64,000 nucleotides of DNA from Gorsachius magnificus. Lineage: Eukaryota; Chordata; Aves; Pelecaniformes; Ardeidae. Where the stretch lies: the NCBI GenBank assembly GCA_034008185.1, contig CM067086.1:35733007-35797006 (forward strand), written 5' to 3'. The first letter of the stretch is position 1, and each line of letters begins with the position of its first letter. The position numbers and the translations under genes were made by a program. The notes beneath the pieces were generated by a model, which was not told where the DNA came from, ran no database searches, and saw only the letters and a list, made by a program, of their open reading frames with translations. Of the stretch, positions 38,001-46,909 are shown one piece after another.

Positions 38001-41000
38001 TTTTCAGTAATTACTTGCTTTGTTATTGAAATTCTTGATACTTCTTGTTGCTATGCTTGTTTATTCACAGCATTTGACTTTACTAAAACTGAAATAAATC
38101 AGTTTCATTTTTGCTTTGATGAACTCCAGTTAGTGTCACAACTCGTCAGTACACATCAAATAATCTTGGGGAAGACCTATTTATTTGGTTACTGTTTTTC
38201 TGGAGCTCCTTTAAAAGAAAAAAGGACAACTCTTCCATAGACTTTAATGATGCCTGCTCTCACAAACCATTCAAGCCAAACATCATCTCACAGAATTTCT
38301 GTAGCAGTTCTGAACAGGTGAGTGTTTGACTCACTGTAGCAGAAATACAGATTACAAAACTTCCCCACCTAACTAAAATATCACAAACAGCAGTATTCAA
38401 ATTTTTCAAACACAAGAATGAATACATGGGAGGGGGGAACGATCTTTATCACCTCATTTTTAAGATGGTTCAAATGTTTCAACAGGGGAATTCTTGTGTA
38501 GCACACATGAAAATTATTTTTTTCTGAATGGAAACTTGGTATCAGGCAGCAACGCAGAATGGAGCACAATAACTGCTGAATTTTCTGTGGCCTATTTTTC
38601 CTGTTTGAATTGAAGTATTTACTGTCACATGACAGTGAGTTCTTAGAGAAAAAATGCGTGTGATCTCCTTGCATGCATAGATGCATTTATCATCATTATA
38701 TTGGGACTTTTTTATTATTATTATTTATTTTCCCCACCTTATTTGGAGCGTTGGGAATTAGGGCCTGCAACTGTGTGTATCAAGTCAGTTATTATTTAAT
38801 CGGAGCCACATTTATATACAGTTATAGTACTCAAAGCACTTAAGCGCACATTTTTTGTCCCTTAGCATATCTACAGATTTGTTGTTGGGTTTTTTTTAAT
38901 TCTTTCCTTGTCATATGTAGGACAAAAACAGTGAATATAAAGCACTGAATATAAATAAATGAATATATATTCTTTTAACAAACTGATATCACAGATATCA
39001 GCATGAATGTTATGTAAAAGATAAGCTTGAAAAGATGTGAAAACACATGCACTTAAAATGTCTGCTTACTTCCTACAAGTAAGTGCTGTTCAATACCACC
39101 ACAGTCTTAGAGACTGATTCCTATTGCAAATATTTTTCAAGTAGGAGAGATACCATGTTTACCCTGCTACCATATACCATAAAATATGTTACCGTATACA
39201 ACGTGATACCACCTCATGTATGAGAAAAACCCCAGGGAGTAGTGCCAGCCCAACAGATTCTACTAGATCATAGTCTAAGCACTAGCAAAAAAAAAAAAAA
39301 AAACCACCACAAAAACCAAATCTTCTCTTACAGAGTACAGGAAAAGTAAGTGCAACAAAAGTATGTATTGCTATTGTCTTTAAGTCTAGAAATATACATT
39401 AATAGGGCATACCGAAAGAGCATCCAGTCCCCTTCCTTCCCTCTGAAAACAAGCATCACTGAAGATTATTTCTGCTGAATACCAAGACTGGTTAGAAGAC
39501 ATACCTAAGCATTAGGAGGTATAGAAAAATATTGCAAATATGTTTACATCTTACTGAATTTTCATTTGGAACATTTGTACCACATTAGTCACCAATAATT
39601 AAATAAATATTTCACAACCAGAAGTGCTTTCAGGAAGATGAATGAATATTTTCAAGGGAGAGAAAGGAGGAACAAATTTTGTATTTTCAGGGACCATTTC
39701 ATTTTTGTTTACAACCAATTCTAGCCATTCAGTAACTGTCCAAACTGTGCTAGTTAAAATCTGCTTGCTTAAATGTTGTGGCATGTTAGAACAGCGAGAA
39801 AAAAGACAAAGATAGTTCCTTTTTAATATAACCATAAAGAAACTGGGATCCTCAACAACATGGCAACTCCCAGCTATCTTTCAAATTCCTTTAAGGAAAC
39901 TGCAACATGTTCCAATTGAGAAAGAAGAATAACAGGGAGAAAGCAGACATTTAAACACCACCATTTAAGACAACATACACTGCTGTATCATAGTTACTTT
40001 TTTGTGAGTTGTGAGAGCAAAAACAAACAAACAAAAAAAGACTAAAGTATTTCCTTTGTCTCCTTTTTATAAACTTGTGTCAATATTCCAGAAAGTATTT
40101 TTCGTTTCTGGTGTTTGTCATATCCCATCAAGTCATGACCAATGCATATGATTTCTCCAGATACACACAAGAATGGGTAAATAACAAACAAAAATGCCAG
40201 TGTGTAGCCTAAAAACCACCAGGAATGCCCTCAGCTTTAATCCTGTGACTTCCGATCCTGTCAAGATATATTCAAGAAATATCTCTAGTTTTGAAACATA
40301 CACTGACATCCTCACTGCCACTTTAACACTTTAAGAACATTAAATTTTAAATGAACAAACATGGGAAACACTCCTTATTTTTTTAATTCAAATATTATCG
40401 CTAGCTCCAGTTATGCTGAAACATCCAGAAAGCATTCTTCTGCAATACCACAGTAAACAAGGAATGTTGCTAAGGTGAACCTTTTAAAAAAAACCAAAAC
40501 AAAACAAAAAAAAAGCCCCCAAACCCTCCAAACTCTAGCTCCCAGTTTATGTAACATGCAAATACACTTTCATCTTCAAAATAGTGTCACATAACATAAA
40601 GCCAAAGAGACAGCATGAAGCAGTTCATAAGACTGGAAAAGCTTCCTCAGGATTAAGAACCTAAACAACCATTCCCCAACAAGAAAATATATCAGAATTG
40701 CAATGATTTCATATAATCAATTGGTTTAGAAGATGCTTTCCTTAAAAAAATTTTCTTACTTCTTTTTACAAATACCTCAGGTTTAGGGGATGAAGAATTC
40801 CAAAGTCTATATGTGCCCTAAATAGCAGAAAGAAAATTATCCTGCTGAAAAGTATTAAAATCCTCCCAGAACTAATAAAACCAAACTAGTTGATTTTACT
40901 TTCTGCGATACAATTTCATGTTCATCTTTCAGTATTTGGGCTTGTAACACAAGGAGTTCTGAAGCACAAATGAAGTATAAGCAGTATTTTCATAAATATT

Positions 41001-41817
41001 GAAGGAAGACATGAACGTATCAAGTAAGTAATTTATTTTAAAAATTTAGTTCGGCTTTACTTTTTCAAAGCAACACTTGAGGATGTTTATAACATCATAA
41101 TCCAGAGGCTGTTAAGCACACAGCATCAGTAAACACTCCGTGTTTCTTTAATTTATAATCTCTTGAATTAAATTGTCTAGGGAAATGAGTGTAAGTTCAC
41201 CTATATTTATGTAGCAAAACGATTAGCATATGAAAGCCTGAATCTGTAAAAATACAGTATGTAAAAACAACTCTGAATATAATTCAAGAGCACAAGCATT
41301 CCCTGAAAAAGAAAGAGGCCACCTGCAATACAGAAGAAAGTAAACAAGCCAATAAAGCAGCGCTCCTACTTTCCAACAGCAGCAACTCAGACTCCATCTT
41401 AAGCCTGTCATCATTCATCTCTACTGAATGGGGACTACATAACCTAACGATTATTCTGTTTTACCTAACACTGAAATTCAGTAGCATTTCTAGACAGCAA
41501 CAAAATGCGCCACCAAAACAAGAATTTGTTACAGTGCTTGCTGACCTGCCTGCTTTGGCATTATCATGTTAAGTTGCACGAACAGCGAATTGACCCACGA
41601 GTCCACAAATGCTACTAATTCCTTCATTTAAAAACTGACAGTATTTGTGAACACCACATTGTGCTCATGCTGACCACACTGATTGCAAAACACCACTGAG
41701 GGGGGGGAAAAAAAAAAAAAAGAATAGTTATCTGGAGATACAGAAATACTCTCATTTAACCAAAACCTAACTGACAAATACAGTAACTTCATTACAAGAA
41801 CAATGTAAAAATCACCA

Positions 41818-42399
41818 ATGAAGATTCATCCATGGCAATTAGAATTCTATAAGGCTGCCTTCCCTATGTCCATGACTAACAATAAACCTAGTAGGTCCTT
41901 AATGCAGCTTTTAAAATTAATCTTTCCCACCACCACCGAGAATTTAACATTATTAACTGAAGTCCAAACTCTAGACACCACAAATATTTGTATCTTACTC
42001 CATAAAATCAAGTTTTATAAACAAAGAATAATGCTCCGTTGCCAGAATATTCCCGGTAGCCACAATGACACAAAATGCATTGCAAAGTACCCGTATTCGC
42101 CCTTAAATGCCAAGAGATTTGTTAATGAATTCAAGGCCATTGATGTCATCAATGATACTGATAAAATTAAACATGGTGAACTTTTAATACACGTGGAATT
42201 TCAATTTGTAGATCTGCCCTATTTTCACAAATGGTTTATTTGGCATTTCAATCATAGTTCCCTATCATTTGAAGTGACACATTTTGTGCTATGTGCAAAA
42301 TCAACCGGAGAGGAACGACGACTCTGGCCTCGCCAAAAATGCTGTCAAAAAAAGCAAATACAACATAGAAGAGAAATATTTTTCTTATTTTTCTTCTGA
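41818..42399 (+). other. Unexplained 193-codon ORF or conserved-element candidate in intron 1
   Basis: An ATG-initiated frame stays open for 193 codons in DNA of about 60% or more A+T, where stops should occur roughly every 15 codons. The peptide (MKIHPWQLEF...) is rich in Phe, His, Lys and Asn and matches no family I know. It has no signal peptide and no recognisable motif, and it runs out in a poly-Phe stretch coming from a T-rich tract. Its DNA includes an 8+8 palindrome at 42138-42154. The frame is antisense to SPRED1. It could be a conserved non-coding element with few stops, an old retrocopy, a real small gene, or chance. I favour non-coding. Confidence 0.25.
42138..42154. promoter_or_regulatory. 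Perfect palindrome CATTGATG-T-CATCAATG
   Basis: Two 8-bp arms are separated by one base. The centre TGATGTCATCA resembles ATF/CREB or Maf/AP-1 type dyad sites. It lies within the unexplained ORF. Confidence 0.45.
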
Positions 42400-43735
42400 T
42401 ATTCTAATAACCAAAGTAAAAAAAAATAAATTATTCTTTGAGAAAGAGCATTGTTTATAGTGCTTTGTAAGGTTATACACATATAGCTCTGTAACAACAC
42501 TGAATTAACTCAAACCAAATACTGTGTGTGAACTTTCCTTTCTCATTTTAAGTAAAGATTAGTAATCTTTCAGGTATTCTCTTAGGTTGCACTAACAACA
42601 AAGCCTCCTCCACTCCGCTAATGTATAATTAAGGATCACCTTAGTGTAATTTGTTAAGATAATGAAATAGTGTATTCATGAGCAGTGAGTATCACCATTT
42701 TAGCACTGGCAACCACAAAACAGTTACATCAAACAAACACACTGTCTGCTTCAGGGATACCTCATGACTAAGCTTCAATTTTAAAAAAAAAAAGTTAATA
42801 CACTGACCTCTACACAGTTGATGCCATATAAAAACCATTTCTCTGTTATTCTGATATTTCGGAGGTCTCTTCAGCCTAGGCTGAGGCATAGGTTAAGGAG
42901 AAATGACTATAGCTAATCTGCCGTAATAATCCTCACAGTAAACAGAAAAAATGACCTGCAATGCTGGTTTCTATCAATTTAATTGTCTTCACTGTTACCT
43001 GTATTTTATAACAGGCAGCATTTTCAGATGTCTCATTAGGTATGACCACCTTCCTTCTACACTATGCTGGTATCTTGCAGATGTAAGGCAGTGTTGTTCA
43101 GTAAAATGTAAATTACCTAAAATGGATGAAAACACTGTCTTGAAAACACGTTCATAATAAGGAATTTGATTTTCAGTATTTTATTTTTTGAGTCAGTATT
43201 TCTGAAGGGGGAAATATTTCAACGTTTTCTGAATAAAACTCTTCCCTGCTTTTGCATGTTAGACGGTACAGCGAGAAGGTACTTCTGAACCAATGCTCCT
43301 TTACAGGAAAAGGACAAACACAATCCATAAAAACGGCTCCCCCCACCCCCCATCTTTACAGTAACTTCCCATGCTCGCAGCCATAAGCTCTCTTTCTGCT
43401 GCCCTCTCCGATAAACCTGCCGGCCTGGCTGCCTCTCCCTTCCCATGCTGGTCTGATCTGCGAGCCTGCTGAATGCAGACACTGTACTGCACTGTGAATG
43501 GACAGCCAGGTATTTTATGAATGGAGCGGATCACGTGCTCCCAGCACCTCCCCGAGCTGATATTTCCCACATAACTGTGTCAACAAGCAGCGAACAGCAC
43601 ATATTAATACAGCGGCTCCCGGAGACCTTCCTCCGCCCGCCGCTGCCCGCACGCTGGCCCTCGGCACAGGAGCAGCGGCTCTGGGCACTCTGGCAGGGCA
43701 GGTTTTGCCGCAGGTCAGCGGTTATGACAGCAATT

Positions 43736-43763
43736 TTTTTTTTGTCTTTTTTTTTTTTTTTTT
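43736..43763. repeat. Poly-T tract
   Basis: T-runs interrupted by G and C stand directly left of the octamer at the edge of the intronic CpG island. Confidence 0.75.
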
Positions 43764-43781
43764 ATGAATGGAGATTGTGGT

Positions 43782-43789
43782 ATGCAAAT
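43782..43789 (+). promoter_or_regulatory. Octamer ATGCAAAT
   Basis: An exact match to the POU/OCT octamer lies just after the poly-T stretch and 23 bases before the first YY1-like core. An 8-base match can occur by chance; its position at a CpG-island edge is the only support. Confidence 0.35.
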
Positions 43790-43811
43790 GAGAGCGATTC
43801 ACAAAAAAGGA

Positions 43812-43822
43812 AACATGGCGGC
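43812..43822 (+). promoter_or_regulatory. YY1-like site AACATGGCGGC
   Basis: The core ATGGCGGC with an AA-rich 5' flank matches the known YY1 promoter-proximal motif and reads on the plus strand at the start of the intronic CpG island. Confidence 0.45.
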
Positions 43823-44135
43823 GGCCCCGGCTCCCGGCCCCGCGGCGGCTCCCGCCTGGCCCGGCCAGCTCCGCACCGCGCTCAGGGCCGCGGCCGGCAG
43901 CGCCGGGCTCCGCTCCCCGCTGGGGCTGCGCCGGCGCTGCTCCTCGGGGATCAAGCCGCCGTATTTCGGGGGGCGCAGGGGAAGGCTCTGCTGGGAGGAA
44001 GGCAGCGAAACGGGGAATGCGGCTGCCCCGCCGGAGGAGCCCCCTCCGCGCCCCCGCAGCCGGGCCGCGCTGAGCCGCCCGCCCGCCGCTACCTGCGCGG
44101 GCAACGGGCGCCGCGCTCCCGCCCCATCGCCGCGG

Positions 44136-44146
44136 CCATGGCGGCG
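44136..44146 (+). promoter_or_regulatory. YY1-like site GCCATGGCGGC
   Basis: This is a second copy of the ATGGCGGC core in the same orientation, 324 bp after the first, near the right end of the intronic CpG island. Confidence 0.4.
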
Positions 44147-44462
44147 GCCGGCACCCCCACCATCATTCATAAAATCCGGCCGAGCGAACACCGGCACCGC
44201 AAGCCGTAACGCTAGCGCCCGGAGACAGCAGCCATCCACCTTAAACTTCCCGATGACATTGGAAGTTTCAAAATACTTGGTATTTGGGTGACACAAAGAA
44301 GTCGGATATTTTCTGACAAATATTTATCTCCTCTGACCCAAGACAGATTGTATGCCGGGGGGATACAGACACACACTCTCCTCTGGATTTCCTCCAGACC
44401 AGTCACATTAAAAATACGAACAGATCCTCCAACCGTCCCCTTCCTCCTTTTTTTTTGTATTT

Positions 44463-44528
44463 AAAAAAAAAAAAAAAAAAAAGTAGTCCCAAGCGCTCAT
44501 TAAAAGGGGGGGGAAAAAAGGGGGGGGG
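44463..44528. repeat. Poly-A run and G8-A6-G9 purine tract
   Basis: A 20-base A run (44463-44482) is followed, about 20 bases later, by an all-purine stretch of G8, A6 and G9 (44502-44528). Such mirror-like purine tracts can adopt triplex or quadruplex structures. Confidence 0.75.
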
Positions 44529-44562
44529 CTTTAGGGTAGGTTTAAGCTGTATTTACACTGAC

Positions 44563-44575
44563 TGACTCATCCAAT
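44563..44575 (+). promoter_or_regulatory. AP-1 site TGACTCA next to a CCAAT box
   Basis: A perfect AP-1 consensus (44563-44569) is followed one base later by CCAAT (44571-44575), within intron 1 about 490 bp downstream of exon 1. AP-1 is an ERK-responsive factor and SPRED1 is an ERK-pathway inhibitor, so this could serve negative feedback. That link is inference. Confidence 0.4.
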
Positions 44576-45009
44576 TAAAATTCAGGAGCAGTTTCCTGCA
44601 GGATGAAGCTCCCACACACTAGTTTCCATGTGAAATATCTACAAGTAATAGGATATTATCAGAGGTGGTACGTGCCGGTACCTCTCCGGGCATCCAAACC
44701 CCATCCTCCCCCTCCAAGCCACCATCGTTACCTGCACCGTTTTCTACCGGGCTTTAATTAAACCGCGCTGTTCTGGCCGCTGGCTCGCAGCCCTTCTGAA
44801 CCCAGTTCCTTCACAAAGAGGGAGCCTCTGGGCTTCCATGTACGCGAGCAGAAATTGCGCAGTACGCGGACGACGAGGCCAGGACACGTACGTGCGCGGA
44901 CAGGGGCCCCCACGGGGCGCGGAGCCGGGGAGACGCGCCGAGCCCCGGCCCCAGCCCCGGCCCGGCCCCGGGGCGGAGGGGCGAGCCGCCACGGAGGGGA
45001 AGGGGACAC

Positions 45010-45048
45010 ACGGACGGACACAGACACACGGACACACACACACACAGA
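45010..45048. repeat. (CA)-rich interrupted microsatellite beside exon 1
   Basis: ACACGGAC / ACACACAC units lie immediately inside intron 1, about 15-50 bases from the exon 1 donor. Confidence 0.7.
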
Positions 45049-45061
45049 CAGAGGCGCTTAC

Positions 45062-45093
45062 TCGTTGTTAGAAGTCGCCGTCTCTTCGCTCAT
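45062..45093 (-). CDS. SPRED1: SPRED1 coding exon 1
   Basis: The exon encodes MSEETATSNN plus two bases (GA) of codon 11, which exon 2 completes as Asp. It was too short to stand out as an ORF and was found by looking for the conserved SPRED1 N-terminus. The exon is followed by a GTAAGC donor at 45061-45056. The start codon has A at -3, and an upstream ORF ends 7 nt before it. As I recall it, human SPRED1 begins with the same residues except Asp in place of Asn at position 9. The 5' end of the untranslated leader cannot be fixed from sequence alone. Confidence 0.95.
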
Positions 45094-45100
45094 TTTCTCC

Positions 45101-45178
45101 TCACCGCGATCCGACAGGGAGACGGAGCAGCACCGACGCAGCCAGGGCGCAGCCAGAACTCACCAGAAACTTCACCAT
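45101..45178 (-). promoter_or_regulatory. Upstream ORF in the SPRED1 leader (25 codons)
   Basis: On the SPRED1 sense strand an ATG at 45178-45176 opens a frame of 25 codons beginning MVKFLVSSG and ending at TGA 45103-45101. The stop is 7 nt (GGAGAAA) before the SPRED1 ATG. The context AACAATGG has A at -3 and G at +4, better than the main start codon. If the transcript starts upstream of 45178, ribosomes should often initiate here, which would reduce or gate SPRED1 translation. A GTGAGT inside this ORF resembles a splice donor, so a spliced leader is an alternative. Translation is inferred, not shown. Confidence 0.5.
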
Positions 45179-45246
45179 TGTTACCCCCCCGGGCTGCCGC
45201 CCCCGGCCGGGGCACGGGCAGGGGTTCGAAGTGAGGGAGAGGGAAA

Positions 45247-45265
45247 GGGGGGGGGGGGGGGGGGG
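45247..45265 (+). repeat. 19-base G homopolymer in the SPRED1 leader region
   Basis: This uninterrupted G run is a C run on the SPRED1 sense strand, 150-170 nt upstream of the start codon. Homopolymers of this length are often mis-sequenced, so its exact length is uncertain. Confidence 0.8.
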
Positions 45266-45531
45266 AAGGAAGAGCGGTCTTTATCCTGGAAACACGAAAT
45301 CCTGTTGTCCGGCGCTGGAGCGTTATTTCCCCCTGTCTTTAGAGATGATGATGATGATGAAGGTAGTGGTGGAAACAGCAGCAACAACCACGGATCTTCT
45401 GCTCTGGAGCTGATGCCAGTTAAAGGGGAACAGAGTGGTGGAGACAAGGGAGGGCTCCCCGCCGCAAAAAGCTGCACCGCACCGTCCTCCCGCTGCAGCT
45501 CATCTCCCGTTGCCGCCGCCTTCGCTGCTGC

Positions 45532-45562
45532 CCTCCTCCTCCTCCTCCTGCTGCTGCTGCTG
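45532..45562 (+). repeat. (CCT)6(CTG)5 trinucleotide repeat
   Basis: Adjacent perfect CCT and CTG units sit in the promoter/leader region and read as CAG and AGG units on the SPRED1 strand. Confidence 0.85.
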
Positions 45563-46456
45563 CTCGGCCGCCTCCCTGCCCGCCCGCCTCCCGCGCCCAG
45601 CCGGGGCAGGCGGCGGCGGCAGAAATTCCTCCAGACACCGGAGCCGCCACAGGCCGGGGCAGGCGGGGGGGGGAGGGGGGCAGAACGGCTCGGCGCGGCT
45701 CTCCCACCCCCTCCAAAGCGACGCCGAGCGCTGCGGAGGGAGGACGAGCCGGCCCCGAGGAGAAGGCTGGTGACGGGGGGAGGGAGGCGGTCACGGCTGT
45801 TTGGAGGAGAGGCGCGGGGCGGGGGGGGGGGAGGGGCTGCCAGGGCGAGAGAGGAGCCCCCGGCCGCGGGGCGAGGGGGAGAGGCGGGAGAAAGCCCGCA
45901 GGGAAGTTCAGCGGCCGCGCTCCCTCCCCGGCAGCAACTCCATTAGCGGCCGCCGCTGCCGCCGCCTCGGCTCCTCACGGCCGCCCCCGCCGCCGCCTCC
46001 TCCTCACAGGAAAACTGGGCGGAAGCGTTGACTTCAAGCTCCTTCCGCCGCCACAGCTTGATCCAAAATAACCACGGGGGAGCGGGAGGAGGGAGACGAG
46101 GGAAGAGCGACGGCAGGAAAGTAATCCCTTGACCCCGCGCCCGCCGCCGGACGGGGCCGCCCCGCGGCCCTCCCCCGCCGCCAGCCCTGCGCTCCGCTTT
46201 CCTGAAAGTAGTTCCCCCCGCCGGCGCTGCCGCACGCGCTTCCCGAGGATCCGCCGCCTCACACGCACGCACGGCGCCGCGGAGGGATACTCCAGCTAAC
46301 CCAGCTGCCCCCTCCTTCCTGCTCCGAGCGCGCGGGGCAGGCGGCTCGCGGGCGCAGATCCCCCTGGGGCCGCCGCCGTGGGCCGGGGCCGGCGGCCCGG
46401 GGTGTGGCGGGAGCGGGCCGGCGGCGGAGAGGGGGCCCGGGCCGGCGGCCTGCGGC

Positions 46457-46482
46457 GGGCGGGCGGGCGGGCGGGCGGGGGG
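46457..46482 (+). repeat. (GGGC)5G6 tract, G-quadruplex candidate
   Basis: Six consecutive G-tracts of at least three, each separated by a single C, lie on the plus strand of the upstream CpG island. This satisfies the usual four-tract G-quadruplex pattern. Confidence 0.8.
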
Positions 46483-46909
46483 CCTCCGCCCACGGGTCTG
46501 GGTTTCCGCCCGTTCCCTACTTTCCTAAAGCCGAAGTGGTGTAGCCGCCAGGCGCGCGGCAGCCGCGGTGGGGGGGGCGGGGTGGAGCGGGACCCCCCCT
46601 TGCCCCGTCCCCGTCCCCTGGCAGCGGCGGCTCCTTCCCCGCCGTGGGCCGGCGAGCCGAGGCATGCGGCGGCGTGGAGCCGGGGCCGCTCGGCTCAGCG
46701 GGGGGCCGCCGGCGGTGTGCCGTGCCGCGCCGTGCTGCCCGGCGCGCCCTCTCCCCTCGGAAGGGGAGCCCCTCGGCAGGTCCCTCCCCGCCTCTCCAAA
46801 TCGGGGAGCAGCCCTCAGCGGGCGGCGGCACGGGGAGGTGCGCGGGAACGCTGGCTCGGCCCCTCTCTGCAAAGGCGGGCTGGCGCGGGGGCGGCCGCAG
46901 CTGATCCAG
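46457..46909 (+). ncRNA. Candidate first exon of a divergent transcript (3' end only)
   Basis: On the plus strand, opposite to SPRED1, the CpG island ends close to a full consensus donor CCAG/GTAAGC with the junction at 46909/46910. CpG-island promoters in vertebrates commonly fire in both directions, giving a short first exon that ends near the island edge. The 5' end given here is only a placeholder. The open frames through the region are low-complexity Ala/Arg/Gly/Pro and do not resemble a protein. I cannot identify a second exon. Confidence 0.3.

Larger units (their letters stand above)
43540..44215. promoter_or_regulatory. Second CpG island inside intron 1, possible alternative or antisense promoter
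   Basis: A separate GC/CpG-rich block lies about 850 bp inside intron 1, divided from the exon 1 island by AT-richer DNA (44220-44700). At its edge are an E-box CACGTG (43533-43538) and an octamer ATGCAAAT (43782-43789). Within it, two YY1-like ATGGCGGC motifs occur at 43815-43822 and 44139-44146, both reading on the plus strand. YY1 sites of this type often sit just downstream of start sites, so this could drive an antisense transcript or an alternative promoter. Promoter activity is inferred. Confidence 0.5.
9765..45061 (-). other. SPRED1: SPRED1 intron 1
   Basis: This is a 35,297-nt first intron with donor GTAAGC and an AG acceptor. A long first intron is usual for SPRED1 as I know it. 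It contains the CR1 fragment, the poly-T tract, the solo LTR, the unexplained ORF at 41818-42399, a second CpG island and AP-1-like sites, each listed separately. The stretches between these (roughly 9.8-14.2, 14.9-17.7, 18-30.7 and 32-41.7 kb) are AT-rich DNA in which I can support no gene. Confidence 0.92.

Noticed and set aside
43517..44296. Overlapping 165-230 codon frames on both strands of the intronic CpG island
   Set aside because: They are Ala/Arg/Pro/Gly-rich, overlap in several frames on both strands, and reflect the shortage of AT-rich stop codons in GC-rich DNA.
45420..45794. 124-codon and 98-codon minus-strand frames upstream of SPRED1 as further upstream ORFs
   Set aside because: As given, they begin at GTG rather than ATG, so they are not good upstream ORF candidates; an ATG does occur inside the longer one near 45501 but its transcription is unknown.
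44855..45946. 363-codon plus-strand frame over SPRED1 exon 1
   Set aside because: It runs antisense to a known coding exon and its leader, is low complexity including poly-Leu and poly-Gly from trinucleotide repeats, and has no recognisable domain.
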